Assembly: GCF_027596085.1 (NCBI RefSeq)
Contig: NC_072472.1
Span: 12,510,471 to 12,574,470, forward strand
From: Anoplopoma fimbria
Lineage: Eukaryota > Chordata > Actinopteri > Perciformes > Anoplopomatidae
Length of the DNA: 64,000 bases
Reading direction: 5' to 3'
Under the pieces are notes generated by a model that saw only the letters and a list, made by a program, of their open reading frames with translations, was not told the DNA's origin and did no database searches. The stretch's first letter is position 1; every line of letters starts with the position of its first letter. This document shows, piece by piece, positions 1 through 12,099 of the stretch. Made by a program: the position numbers and the translations under genes.

Positions 1-595
1 CATAGGGGGGTAAGGCCAGGGATAATATGGCAAGGTGAAGGCTTTAACTGCAGGTGTAAGTGTGTGTGCTTAACCTCTTACTAGCACACTCTGTCCCTCT
101 CACACTTAACTACCTCTTCGCCTGTCTTTCTTTCACTCTTTCTCTCTAACCTTCAACTGATCTGGTACTCTTTCTTGCTGTGTGCACACCTTGGCAGGTT
201 CTTTTCCAGTGGACACTTCATAGTCGTCTACTACCAGCTTACAAACCCACCTACCTGACCTTTTCTGCCTATTTTCCTTGCACTCTCTTAATCATAACAC
301 ATTGCTGATCTCTTTTGAGATTATTCTTTTTGTTTTACTTATCAGTGTACATGCATTGGCAAGAAATGTGGTATAAATGTATTTCCCATGCCATTCCCTA
401 AATTCCCTCCAGAGACTGGAGGGAGACGGAGGACACAGAGGAGCCAGACAATAAAATAAATGCAATTGTCAAGCTTTAAAATGTTGTTCTGTTTCTTGAT
501 AATACTTATTCAATGACATTAAACTTATTTCTACATTAATCAACAATAACTAAGAAGGTAGGCTGACAGTAGCAATACTGAACTATACAACTAAG
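1..595. other. unique non-coding DNA
   Basis: A CT-rich stretch (about 70-190) is followed by AT-rich sequence. No reading frame of note, repeat or RNA gene is visible here. Confidence 0.6.
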
Positions 596-597
596 GC

Positions 598-846
598 GAC
601 TGGGGCTTAGAAGGTACAGTGGTTGGTCCTATAATCAGAAGATCGGCAGTTTGATCCCGGCTCCTTTAGTCAATGTCAATGTGTCCTTGTTACTTGAATG
701 CATTTGATAGTCCTGATGGGCAGTTGGCACCTTGCACCATAAGTGTATGTGAATGTGTGTGAATGGGTAAATTACATGTAATGTAAAGTGCTTTGATTGG
801 TCTGAAGACTAGAAAGGTGCTATACAAGAACAAGTCCATTTACCAT
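598..846 (+). mobile_element. tRNA-derived SINE with L2-type 3' tail
   Basis: The head is tRNA-like: a box A-like stretch near 611-623 and a box B-like GGCAGTTTGATCCCGG at 645-660. A body typical of a common teleost SINE follows (opening 'tagtcaatgtcaatgtgtcc', then 'gatgggcagttggcaccttgc', and 'gtgtgaatgggtaaat'). The 3' part, 'gtaaagtgctttgattgg' then 'agaaaggtgctatacaag', is the conserved tail shared by fish SINEs and L2-clade LINEs. The copy is diverged, for example CGCTATATAA has become tgctatacaa. It should be transcriptionally dead. A functional tRNA is excluded because no cloverleaf acceptor stem can be drawn. Confidence 0.8.
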
Positions 847-2645
847 ACTATTAGCCACCCATGCACCCAAATATGGGGCAGTTTAGTTTCCATTTAGAAG
901 AACGTCTCTACTGGTAAGATTTACCAAGTCTCCCATGGTGCATAGCAGAATTCTCATGCAGAGAAACTCAGGTATTCTGGACATCACCCACAAGATCTAA
1001 GACAGTCCAACATAAATTGTCTCAGATGGGTATTAACTAAAACGTGATATACCCCTTCCACCAGGATGCTGTGGTAGGGAGTGTCACGGTGAGGCGGCAA
1101 TGTTGAGGCAATTCTTTACCGGGATAAACTGCTAACGTATAACACTGTGCACGTTCAGACTGCAGGCAAAAGTGTACTTATGTGACTCTGATCTTGTTTT
1201 GTTTTTTTCATAACAGTTTGAACAGCACAAATCACATGGAATCTGATGGTCCTAGATCAGAGTAAAGGTATGATTTATTTGCAATGCGACCTCGGTCTAA
1301 ACAGTTATATCGGAATAAATTCAACTTTTAGGCTATCCACCCACACATACGTACAGAAGTGGCAGCCATTGCTCCACAAAATGCCATACATTTCCAGGAG
1401 TAGTTTAAGATGGGAGATGTGCATAGTATTAATAAGTAAGTAATTCATTCAAACTCAACAGAACCCAAAAAAAAAATGTCTGAGTTAGTCTTTTCACCAC
1501 TGTTCCAACAATGATTCACTTAAATCACACAGTTTGATGGAAAGTGTTCCACACAAACATCAAGTGGCCTCCATGTTTTCTTCCCTGCAACAGCGTGCTG
1601 CATGTGATGTCTTTGTTATTGTTCTTTTGCAAATGCGGGTCAGTTCCCACTGGAATATGATATTGGCCACATAAAAAAGAAAAACGGATCAGAGCAATAC
1701 ATCCAAATTGAGACTAAAGCTTGCAGTGTGAAGGTAGTCCAAGTAGCTTAATTCCTTAACCCCACTCCTTTTCCCTATTTATTTTAATCTCCTCTGAAAG
1801 TGTCCTCTCCTAACCTCCTTGCTGAGGGATAAATATCTATAATTTCACTCAAACTGTACAACACTAATCCGCCACAAGCTCGCCCAGTATTTAACAATAA
1901 TTTGATAGTCCCAGCTGCTACTTAAATCCTATTTAGTCGAAGGAACTTGAAAGATTCACCTTAGCAGATGAAAATAGTGCCGTCCATTCAGATAGCGTCT
2001 GGTGATAGCGGTTCATGTATGTTGAATTTACATTAGAAAATATACAAGTGAGAGTGTTCAAGTGGTTGTAGTGTCAGATAGCTGTATATGTTGCATGCAC
2101 ACATAAGAAAAGACATGAACCAACCCATAATTAACAGAGAGAGAGGATAGCAGTGCAGCCGTCTAAGCTAAAAATGTGCACAATGCTTAGAGCATTAACT
2201 TGTGACAGAAAGTCTACATGAGAGGGGATTTTAAAGTAATAGAAGCTTCTGAGGCTGAGACGCATCAACAAATCACACTCAAGTCCCTGTCCTGTGTGGT
2301 GCTCCTCAGAGGCGAAGAGTCTTAATAAGTACATATTGCTTGCCTTAGGCTTAGCTCCACCAACAAAAATCTATTTTGTCATTATTGAGTAGCAGGAAAT
2401 TACAGGACGTCTAGTTTTTGATGCAGTTAATTAGTGATCAACCAGGGCTCCAACTACCAGGGGACAATTAAATCTATCGCCACACCAACAAAAATCAGCT
2501 TGTAGTTTATTTAGCTTATAAGTGAAGTACAACCCAACACAGAATAAGACTTTTTAAGTGACCAAAATGTTTCAATCAACTTTCATGAACTGGAAACACA
2601 CTATAAAAGGGTTAGAGTTGTAAGACGAAAATACAGACAACTCCC
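847..2645. other. unique AT-rich non-coding DNA
   Basis: Only short chance frames are present, the longest under 70 codons and without codon-like character. No repeat family is recognised. Confidence 0.5.
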
Positions 2646-2965
2646 AGAGTGGAGAAAAAAAACGCTGTGGTAGGGACATGTCAATCACAAAGAAGCCACG
2701 CCCTAAAGCATAGCCCTCTTTATCGTCTCTTTTACTCTAAATGGGACCATAAATTACTAAATAAACATCATGCTGTATTGAAAAAAACTTGAATTAGCGA
2801 TTGAGACCATATCTCATTTTTACAATGTTAACTAATCAGCTGAACTTTTCTCATAGACTACTATACAATCAGACTTATTTTTGCAACCAGAGGAGTCACC
2901 CCCTGCTGGATATTAGTAAGAATGCAAGTTTTTGGCACATCCACATTGGCTTCACTTTACATGCC
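2646..2965 (-). mobile_element. Dispersed teleost repeat, antisense, class uncertain
   Basis: Landmarks of a very common teleost repeat occur in order in antisense: 'tgtcaatcacaa' then 'gccacgccctaaagcata', 'aaatgggaccataaatta', 'catcatgctgtattga', 'gcgattgagaccata', 'gcaaccagaggagtc' next to 'accccctgctgg', and 'ttggcttcacttta'. I recognise the family from its repeated occurrence in fish genomes but cannot name its Repbase entry. It encodes nothing and is probably a non-autonomous element. Boundaries are approximate. Confidence 0.7.
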
Positions 2966-4326
2966 TGATGGTTAATGTCTGGGTTTAGAAAAATATTATA
3001 TTTTACATTAAAACAACTTAGTTAAGGTAACATGCACTGAGCTACAGGGTGACTGTCTTCATCATTGAAAAGTTACAATAGTTTGCTTTGAATGGTACTT
3101 TGTGAGGCCATCCATCCACCATGAACCCCTCCCTAAGACTTTGTGTACTGTTTATAACAATACATGCTACTTTCGCTTTCGCTGCTGAACAAGTAACATC
3201 AACAAATACGTTATCAGTGGTTTGAATATATGACCAATGGTGGTTGCTTCTTGGAGAGAGCAGCCTTTGATATCTTATCAGTGAGGAAATTAAAAAAGTC
3301 AAAGCTTTCTTGATTTTATTTGTGTCAAAGTTTCAAAACAAACTTTGGCGCTGATGATAAACATTATTGTTTACCCCCATCTAACTAGAGGCTACTGCGT
3401 CTTACAACTGTATTCCTACTGGTGGCATCGCCATGGTGGAAAGATCCCTTGTAGATCCACCAGAGTTCTGGGACTTTCATGGAAGAAAAGAAGCCAGCTG
3501 CCTTTAGTTGTGATTGGATTTCACGCAGCTCTGCTCATTCTATTGTGTTGAATTTCTCAGAAAAGGCTTCCTCTTTTCCTCCACCTTGGTGTCCAGACAG
3601 GATAAGAGCAAAATCTCTTTTGATTTTTACACAGCTCCTGTGTCCAGACTGTCAGGCTGTCTGTTGCTTTAGGGCAGTAGAAATAAGGTTTCATGGATAA
3701 AGACTGAAGATGATTAGAGGTTGTGTCAATGGGACAGTGTGACAAATATCTGAAATGACTGTGAAATATGTCTCAGTAGCTTTCAGAAACCCTTCATATA
3801 CTCATCGCTTCCCAAGGGCAAGTACAAAAATGACTTTATTTTATATTTAAGATTATTTATTTGGCTAGGTGACTCCTCTATGTCAATTGAGAAAAACAGG
3901 CAGGTGGCAGAAACACAAATTTTTAAATAATTCACACTTTAAGGTAAACACTTAATGATTAAGACCTCTTACTATTCATTTGTTGTCTACAAGTGTGTGT
4001 GAGAATAAAACACTCTTCCCTAAAGCCAGAACAAACAGCACTAAAGATTGAGTCAGTAAATAAATCAGGCTGTTCCAAAGGGAATGAACTGGCAGCCTAC
4101 CAAATCTCTTCTCTGTAGAAGGGCGTCAGATTTTATATCTTGAAAACAATACAAGTTCTGCTATTAGATATTTAGTAAATGTGATCGTGAAAGTATCAAG
4201 GAGGACAGTCCGGGGTTATGGTTATATTTTCTTATTTAGAGGTTACAGAGATGGCACTAAACAACACTTAAGCAAAAGAAAATCAGACGTTAATTTGCAT
4301 TTCTGCAAAACTCTTTTTCTGTTACG
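2966..4326. other. unique non-coding DNA
   Basis: Overlapping short frames lie on both strands at 3,345-3,745, none with recognisable domains. No repeats were recognised. Confidence 0.5.
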
Positions 4327-4800
4327 TTTTTTTTGAATATTTTATTTTGCTTTTTCAAGGACAAACATATTGATACATGGCACATAGCCATTAAATAATA
4401 AATTACAGTACAAAGTCAAGAAGACAAAAAACAACTCAAACTTAAGGTAAAAAAACTGAAAAATGACAATAAAATGATATAACTAAACAAACATTGAGAG
4501 ACACAGGGCAGCATCTCGTACCAAGGATCAGGTATTCAATCACAACCCCAATACAAGATTAACAAAAGACGCTATCTATTTGGCTTAATGAGAAATTCCC
4601 CATATAATCCAAAAAGGGTTGCCAAATCTTGTAAAATGTTTTACTCTTATTTCTTAATCAATAAGTTATTTTCTCTAAAGGTATATAACTATTAATGTCA
4701 GAGAGCCACATTCCAATTGAGACAGGTACAAACGATTTCCATTTTATGGCAATACATTTTTTAGCAATGGCCAGCCAGATCTTTTTCTGGTTTTAAGTTT
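4327..4800 (-). mobile_element. 5'-truncated L1-clade LINE, 3' end of ORF2 plus 3' UTR
   Basis: Read on the minus strand, 4,800 to 4,560 translates to an L1-type ORF2 C-terminus: KKIWLAIAKKCIAIKWK, then WLSDINSYIPLEKITY, a stop (TGA), then LRNKSKTFYKIWQPFLDYM. The pattern 'aaKKCI..W....WL......LEKit..LR.k...F...W.Pfl.y' is characteristic of the region just before the end of L1-clade ORF2. An A/T-rich 3' UTR follows, then AATAAA and a terminal A-run, seen as T8 at 4,327-4,334 on the + strand. The in-frame stop and the missing 5' portion show a dead, truncated copy. No target-site duplication could be settled by eye. Confidence 0.8.
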
Positions 4801-4863
4801 TTTACATTTTTAAATTTGAAAAGACAGATAATCGGTGATACAACTTCTTTAGCTCAGAGTTAG

Positions 4864-5080
4864 ATTACATTAAATTACATTACAGTCATTTAGCAGACGC
4901 TTTTATCCAAAGCGACTTACAATCAGTAGTATATTGCATATCATTCACCCATTCACACACTGATGACAGGGTACCATGCAAGGTGCCACCATCAGACTCT
5001 ATCTAACATTCATGCAACATCCAGTCCACACCGATGGCAAGCCTTCAGGTGCAACTTACTACTTAAAGTCAAACCAGCCG
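4864..5080. repeat. Dispersed teleost repeat ('tttagcagacgcttttatcc' type)
   Basis: The string 'tttagcagacgcttttatcc' followed by 'aaagcgacttacaa' is one of the commonest dispersed sequences in teleost genomes. Here it runs into 'tcacccattcacacactga' and 'accatgcaaggtgccacc', which is the antisense of the SINE body motif also seen at 598-846. The unit is therefore related, in opposite orientation, to the SINE family at the start of the window. It is non-coding. Confidence 0.7.
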
Positions 5081-5795
5081 ACCATTAAAGTGTCCATTTT
5101 TGTCAAATTAACACCAGCAGAGCTCTAATTACCGTTGTGGCCAAGCCTCTCGGTTTCCTACTTTGCTTCTTCTACATTTTATTATGCAAGTCCTTTTATT
5201 TAGCTCTGACGACGAGCTGCATTCAACTCTGAGAACCACAGCAATAGCACATTTATTTCTGTGATCAAGCAAAGGCTATTTACATAGCTAGATGAAAGGA
5301 AGAAATTTGCACTGGTTTGATAGCACCAAAGGAGCAGGCAGTAGACTGCATCAATATGAGAATCATTTAGCCCGAGGCTGTTCTGGAAACACGAATGCAC
5401 CCAAATGGTAGTGCAGTGCTCAAGTGTGAGATAACCTGATGCAACTTAGACTGCAACGCTCTGTCTTAATTACCCGCATGTTTTCACAACCTCAGGTTTT
5501 CACATTTCGCAGAAATTAGTGTGGTGTATTGTGTTAAGTGAATGTGCAAATCATGTTTACCAGTGTCAAATAAAGAAATGCAAATTAAATGGTGAGGAAA
5601 AAGACCTGAAGGGAGGACAAATTACAGAAAATGAGATGGAAGAAAAAGTATATGTAGAAGAGATGTAAATAATGAGAATGTAAAAAGGAGTTGATGTGTT
5701 TTTTTATTCCAAAAATGTTATCTTGGCATAAATGGATTTGAATGCACTTATATAAGATTATGAGTAAATGAAAAAAAAATAATATATAATATTTT
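5081..5795. other. unique AT-rich non-coding DNA
   Basis: There is purine-rich sequence around 5,590-5,690. No gene or known repeat was recognised. Confidence 0.5.
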
Positions 5796-6049
5796 CTTTT
5801 CAGAAATCATGACCAGATTACTCAAAATTATCCACAGAACTTGTTGTTAACGGTTTCATGTATCTTGAGTTTTCAAATGTATTTTTTCAGTGTTTTAAGT
5901 CCCATTATATTTGAGAGAAGGCAGACATAACTAATATCTCCAAAACTAGGCAACTCACACCAAAATAATGTATATTGATAAATAGCTCTACAGGTAAGAG
6001 GAAAATATACATACATTTTATTTTGGGGGGGGTGAACTGTCCCTTTAAG
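5796..6049 (-). mobile_element. Non-autonomous DNA element fragment ending in a CCCTTTAAG terminus
   Basis: In antisense this matches a common teleost short element. The terminal motif 'gtgaactgtccctttaag' (6,032-6,049) is the reverse complement of a CTTAAAGGGACAGTTCAC end. Internal landmarks are 'agaaatcatgaccagatta', 'atccacagaacttgttgtt', 'gagagaaggcagacata', 'caactcacaccaaaata' and 'ctctacaggtaagagg'. Only one terminus is intact, the other being lost or diverged near 5,796. No coding capacity. Confidence 0.7.
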
Positions 6050-6439
6050 GCGTGTGTCTGAGGCGTGTTTGTCATAGTCATCAGGTTACTTCAACTGGAC
6101 TTTCAGCATTGCATCAGGGGGGCAAAAATCACCCTGTTGCATCATCTAAAGTAGCAGCAACAATTTACTAAGTGCCTGTAGGCCAGGTATTGGGGCTGCA
6201 TGTGGGAAAGAAAGTAAATAATTGAAATGTTTTGTGAAAAACGTAGGATTGTATCGTTCCAAGCAGTTGTCCATCACTCCCACTGCTCTTGGCGCACAGT
6301 CTTGATTTGTTTTACACAGCTGCCAAAAGAGGGAAAGTAAAAAGAGGGATGAAGCCCTATTTGTCTGACCAGCCAGTCTCAATTGAACAGGTTTCTACCC
6401 CAGATTACATCAGGACTCTCAGTAAGTGAAGCCTGCGTC

Positions 6440-6545
6440 TATATTCAATTCAGTTTATTTTGTATAGCCCAAAATCACAAATTACAAATTTGCCTCGGAG
6501 GGCTTTACAATCTGTACACATGCGACATCCTCTGTCCCGGATATA
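6440..6545 (-). repeat. Antisense SINE/LINE-tail repeat ('ttcaattcagtttatttt' type)
   Basis: The sequence 'attcaattcagtttatttt' then 'gtatagcccaaaatcacaa', 'tttgcctcggagggcttta' and 'acacatgcgacatcctctg' is a familiar teleost dispersed repeat. It is the antisense of elements ending in '...tatataaataaactgaattg'. It is short and diverged. Confidence 0.65.
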
Positions 6546-7814
6546 TGTGGAGGTGTCCATCCCTGAAACTGTAACTGGGCCTTTACTTCCTCAGCTAGAT
6601 GAATGTGTATGTCTTGATCATGTATTATAGAGAAAATAAGGCACACTTTAAGGTGTTACATGTCTTAATCTTTCTTAAGTCAAAAACACTTGAGCTGTCA
6701 GGGGGAAAACTTTTTTTGTAAAATCGTTTTTGTCTAAACTTATCCAACCATTGACCTTTACTGTACATGGGGGTGGTGCTATCTGATCTTCACGAGGAAA
6801 TGTACTCTTGTCCAAAATCATTGCATGCACCGTCATTATCACAGTTGCCATCTTTTTTTCACTTATCTCTTATGTGGAAAAAAAATCAAATCTCAACACT
6901 TTGTAACACCTTGCATTTCTGGGCTGACAGTTAGGGGGGGTTGTAGTTTTTCTGATACGTGTGAATCACAGAACAAGTCAAACTATCCATTGAGATATGT
7001 CCAACACAAGCGATCCTAAATCTAATTTTAAATCTTATTGCAATATAAGTGATACAAATTTAAATACTATATCATTGATCATTTGTTGAGTAATTTTCAG
7101 TGAAACAGGCTAAGCAGGTGAAGCAGAAGGTATTTCTAGATTCATCACGTTGCACTGATGTGCAACAATCAAAGAGACTGATCAATAAAAGACGAGACAG
7201 AAATTCACAATTTTTCACTGACACAAGCATAATGAAATGCAGCGGCAGGACATGTTTCATTTTAAAATGTGTTTTGTTTACTCACTTGTTAGCTTGGGAG
7301 ACAAATGCCCACATGCCCAGCTTTGATGGAAAACAACAAGGTCACCCTCTTTATCTAGGCTTTCAAACATTATTCCAGGAAATACAACAAATCACAAACT
7401 ACCTGAAGAAGCTTTAGACAAGGCAGAAAAAAACTCAGCATGTAAATTGCAAAGACGTCTACCAGCGGTTCTGCTTATTAATGCAGAGCTTTTGTTTCCA
7501 GGGTAAAATAATATTACTGCGGTGCACCTTCTTTTTCCCTCATAAATTATGTTGATCATGGCGTTAAAGAAAACGGAAACATCTAGATTTCGGGAAACAC
7601 AGGGACATTTTACAAACCACAACAGAAATAGGGGAAAACAAAACGACATTAAGGCAAGGCTCAAACCGGAAAAGCTAGGTACTTATTACACAATCTTGGT
7701 AATAAGTATCACTGATTGTATGCCCTGTCTGTCAGTCAGCAACAAATAAAGTACTTCTTCTTTAGATTTCCGGCAGACTGGGTGCCTTGCGGCAGATTGC
7801 TGCCTCTCTCAGGT
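6546..7814. other. non-coding DNA, possible decayed repeat at 7,520-7,745
   Basis: A 105-codon frame at 7,100-7,417 has no recognisable domain and its codon use looks random. The stretch 7,520-7,745 has the flavour of an old dispersed repeat, but I cannot place it in a family. Confidence 0.35.
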
Positions 7815-7895
7815 CGGGATGATAAGATAAAATGAAACTTTATTTATCCCGAGGGAAATTGCTGTGCAGCAGTTGCATAACAAAGTGGGAAGAGT
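7815..7895 (-). repeat. Antisense non-LTR retrotransposon 3'-tail repeat
   Basis: The stretch 'gaaactttatttatcccga' then 'gggaaattgctgtgcagcag' is the reverse complement of the common fish LINE tail '...gcaatttccc...ggataaataaagtttc'. Only the terminal part is present, as usual for 5'-truncated non-LTR insertions. Confidence 0.6.
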
Positions 7896-8590
7896 ACAAA
7901 TCTAAAGAGTGCAATTATAAAAGTTTTATATTGCAATTCAGAGTATACGATCATAAGTAGTTTATTTTGCTGTGCTTTTACTCTGTTATTCTTTTTTCTA
8001 CCCACAGGTTTTCCGGCAAGTCCCTTACTGTGCTGTGGGTGCGAGTGTAGATATCACTGATATATATCTTAACTCCAGATTTAGGGGCCTCAGAGGCAGG
8101 TGGCAGGAGTCGTAACTTCACTTTATTCAATAACCATGACTTCTGTTTTCCAACATTAATTTAGCTCAATGCCACTCTTGCCGCTTAAGCCTTGTAAATT
8201 ACAAGTTTACAACAACTAAAGTATCAATTTGACAAACAAGAAAATCTTGTCTTATTGTGAATTTACAAGATGTACTGCAGTTGTATCTTTCAGGAAATAG
8301 GGAAAGAATATTTCCTCTCTGACATTGGTGAGTTTATTTTGTTTATTTCTTGGACTAAAAAGCTCAGAGAGTTTGTGGAATGTACACAGTGAGACAAGTT
8401 GTCAGAGCATTGCAAAAACAAGTATAGTTGTTTGTTTATCTGAGCAGTTTTTGAACTGTGTGTTTGTGTGATTGTTCCACTTCCGCTAATGGCCCTACCT
8501 GAAAGGTTCTGCACTTAAGAGATATGGACTCACAAGCATGATTCATGAGTCAGAGCAGTTGAAAGCTATCAATTGTTTACCTGGTAAGAA

Positions 8591-9545
8591 TTCGGCAAAG
8601 GGCAGCCAGGAGCAACCGGTAACAGGTCGTAATCAGATACAGACAGTCAAGAATCAGGAACGAAAACTGGAACGCTGAAGCCGGGCTCAGACTAGCGGTC
8701 CTGGAGCTTGATCAGTACAGCTGTGCAGCCCAGATTATCTGGTAACGTGAGGGATTTACAGGTCCACTATTAAACCTCCCCAAAAGTTTGTGCCGTCCCG
8801 ATAATATAGGAGTTAAAATCTTGATGATAACATCACTACTTTCAGAGTGAGACCATAACAGCCAATGAGAGCGTGTTTTCCAGAAACAGTAAGAAGTTCT
8901 TGCCCTTGAGGCTAACGTAAACTAGCATACTGCTGTTGAAAGATATTCTCACATGTGATGGCGGCATCTCCCCAACCATTCCTCATCCAGACTCGTTTGG
9001 CCTTCTGCCTTTTGTTTTTTCTCAATGCAAAAAAGCATTACTTCAGCAAGTTGTAGCATCATGTCAGTAGGAGTTTTGTTTGCATCTACTTCCCATTGAA
9101 ATCTCATGAGAGAGATCACGGGAGGTTGTGTGTGCATTCTCTGGCATGATAATCCTAATAATATCCTGTAGTGTGTGATGCAGCATTATTTTCAACTCTA
9201 GTAAAAAAGTGTGTGTTTGAGATTAGAGATAAGAACATCTGTGAAGTTTCTCCTTCTGTGATGCAAACTGATTTCAATATTGGTTAGGGTTTGTTAAACT
9301 CCTGGAGTCTGATCCCGGTTTAAGAGTGGGTAGTAAATAAGACGATCTGGCAATTGGGTGGAGAAATATGGCTGGTATTTATAATATGCAGGGGAGATAA
9401 TGAGGGAACGGGGAACAGGGACTTGGATTGGCAGCAACACATGAGGGCCTCTTCAGGACAGGTGGGAAACAACGGTTATCTTAAATGAATGGAAAGAACA
9501 GGGGAAAAAATAGCAACAATGTGCAATGTGTAGCCTGTGTGACAC
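8591..9545. repeat. Probable decayed interspersed repeat in two blocks, unclassified
   Basis: Block 1 (about 8,595-8,690) contains 'agccaggagcaaccggtaac' and 'aagaatcaggaacgaaaact'. Block 2 (about 9,300-9,500) contains 'gctggtatttata', 'agggaacggggaacaggga' and 'aggacaggtgggaaac'. Both resemble parts of high-copy purine-rich teleost repeats. The blocks are separated by about 600 bp of unrecognised sequence. Family, ends and even the link between the blocks are uncertain. Confidence 0.3.
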
Positions 9546-10099
9546 CTATAACATTGGTCTGCATTGGGATTACAGTCCATTTCCATGGAAACTGTGAGAC
9601 ATGCTTATCTGTTGTGTACAGCTAAACACCTGAAACTCACTAACCAATAATACTGCCAAATTTGGTAAGGGATTTCATGATGTATTTTAAAGCCTGGACA
9701 AGCTTCTACAACAACAATTTAAAATGTATTTTATTCTTGTAGCATTATCCCTACATTTAAAAATGTTCCACAGTGACTGTTAAGGACACATAGATTCAAA
9801 TGTTGAAAATCAAACCTATGGTGTAAAATATTTTAAAGTGCCAGGTATAGTATTGATGTGGAGAGTTTCAGTAAATAAGCTGCCAATTTGTCCAGTGCCT
9901 GAAAAAAAAGAAGTCTCCTGGTGTCACCATTTCTCACCTGGTTATAAGCCTGTTATCTGTGCCTCCCTGCTCTGCCTCTGGCCCACTCTCCTCGATACTT
10001 TGCCCAGCAAATCACACAGGAAGCCACCTCAGAGTTAGCCAGTGACTCAGAGAGCCATGCTGAGGGGACATGGTGACTGTCGCTTCAAATCATGAAGTG

Positions 10100-10540
10100 A
10101 AAAGAAAAATGCCATTTCCTTTGTAGTGGAAGCCTTGGGTAAGAAATGATGAATCATTATCATGCTGCTTGCAAAATTCCTAAGCAATTTCCATCTAGGG
10201 CAAATGCAGCGAGCTCATTTAAAAAAAAAAAGAAAAAAAAAAGAAAAGGCACCAGACGTGACCACAAACTTTTAAGGCCACTCAGTGCCCACATCAGCAG
10301 CTAACAACATTTACAATGTGTGATTAAAGCAAGTAGATGAAAGACTCTCATAAGGTTCAATTAATGCATTAGTAAGACAGACTAATGGAGACAAATGGGA
10401 CCTAGTGAATTTCCCTTCCGTTATTTATTTATACATATAACTTTTTCCGCGGCATTGTCATAAACAGGAAAGCATCTGTCCATTAGTTATGAGTGCATTT
10501 CCAAGTAAATGGCCAATTTAATACTTAAGATTTACAGGAA
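10100..10540. promoter_or_regulatory. Candidate conserved non-coding block
   Basis: Unique, low-CpG sequence, repeat-free except for an A-rich tract at 10,220-10,247. It has many homeodomain-like and POU-like cores (for example 'tgatgaatcattatcatgc', 'gttcaattaatgcattag', 'tggccaatttaata') and no coding frame. This composition resembles vertebrate developmental enhancers. It is inference from appearance only. Confidence 0.2.
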
Positions 10541-12047
10541 AACAGCAAAGCTCAACTGAATTTAGTTTCAAGATGAGTACATTGTTTACTTTGCATTGCA
10601 TTTATGTTACTCTATTTTGCTGCACTGTTTTATGCCATTACCTTGGCTTTTAGGTTAATGCACATTACACATTTTCTGTTTTGAAAGTAGGAATACTCAA
10701 AGGGTAAAGTATTTATCTGAGTGGCTGTCTAAACCATGCAATTGGATAAATGTGAGTACTGATATGAGAGGGTTATGCAATGTTTTCTCAATGTGGATCA
10801 ATGTAAAATGAGTACAAAATCAAAGCATTTCATGTTGCATTAACACTAGAATCATTTCTACATAATATGATAAATCCCTTTGACTGAACGATCTGATGTT
10901 TTGTCCAAGATCTCCTGTAAAGGCTGAATTACGGAGAATCTCTCCATGTTGACCACACCGAGGGAAGAGCTGCTCTGTTGCTCTACCAAGGCCAAATATG
11001 TTAACAAGGCAGCAGACACCAACACTCTGGGACCTTCTCCAAACCGTTCTTGGAATGGGTCCAATGTTTGGCAGCGTATGTACTGTATATGATTGCTTGG
11101 GCTTGCAGGTGGCAGAGGGGAGACAGATGTTGGACCTTTGTTTTCCCCTTGTTAAACGTGTCTCAGGAGAGCTTATTTTTTTTTCATTGGACCATATTAA
11201 CAAGAGTCTCCACTGCCACTCATACATTTTCTCTCTCTTTCCTTAACACGGAGACTGTATGCACTACGGTTTCTCTTGGTGGCAATTGTGTGGGTAAAGA
11301 CAGACATGAGTCATCTAATCAGATCAAACAGTGTCTGACAACGATGAAAAAACACAATGACATCAGAAGCTTATTTCGGTTTTTGTTCTTCACTTATGGA
11401 AATCTGATTGATGTAAAATGTGAAGCTCACTGTGGACAAAATGATGCATATTTTAAAAAGCTACAGCAACTTTTTTCCATGGCAACATATTTTTTCTATA
11501 AAAGGTGTATATACCTCTTTGTATGTATTGTTTCCAATGACTTATCCTTTCATATTTTTACATTGCTAACGCAATTTGTTTAGTTTTAAGTACAAAAATT
11601 GAAATAAATGAGCTTTTTTCAAGATGGAAAAGACACCAAAAGGATTATCTAGTTCCCTCGTCTGTTACGGCTGAATACACACATACATTGAGTATAGCTA
11701 AGCACTCATGCTTTCTCCCAAACCTCCCTCTCAGTTTCTCATGGGTCTCTCCGCTCTTTCGTTCTATCCCTAACCTTTTTTTCCCCCCTCAAGCTCTTCA
11801 TTTTAAACCTCAGGCAAACCTTGCTCACTCCCTTGCGCCTAATTTTCGACACACTCTCACCTAACTTCACCCCTGCTTTACATTCGTTCTCCTCCAGCTA
11901 GATAATACCTCCTTGTCTTGCCGTTTTTCCTCTCCAGTCTGACTGATGGTGCTGTTCAACTGATGTAAGACTGCTGCCGGTGTGTAACACATTGTCTTTG
12001 GGGGGCTGAGAAAGGCAAACAAACCAAAGACAGTGGTTCTCTGTACT

Positions 12048-12049
<2 letters not shown>
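10541..12049. other. non-coding DNA with overlapping chance frames
   Basis: Frames of 135 codons (minus, 10,820-11,227) and 177 codons (plus, 11,050-11,583) overlap on opposite strands. Neither shows a domain, biased codon use or splice context. A CT-rich stretch lies at 11,700-11,930. Confidence 0.45.

Positions 12050-12096
<47 letters not shown>
12050..12096. repeat. (TA)n microsatellite
   Basis: An uninterrupted TA array of about 23 units. It is self-complementary and likely polymorphic. Confidence 0.97.

Positions 12097-12099
<3 letters not shown>

Noticed and set aside
598..670. Functional tRNA gene
   Set aside because: The box A/B-like motifs sit at the head of a SINE and no cloverleaf can be drawn.
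7100..7417. 105-codon plus frame
   Set aside because: It starts and stops by chance in unique AT-rich DNA, with no domain. A minus-strand frame overlaps it.
11050..11583. 177-codon plus frame
   Set aside because: No domain or signal, residue usage looks random, and it overlaps long frames on the opposite strand.
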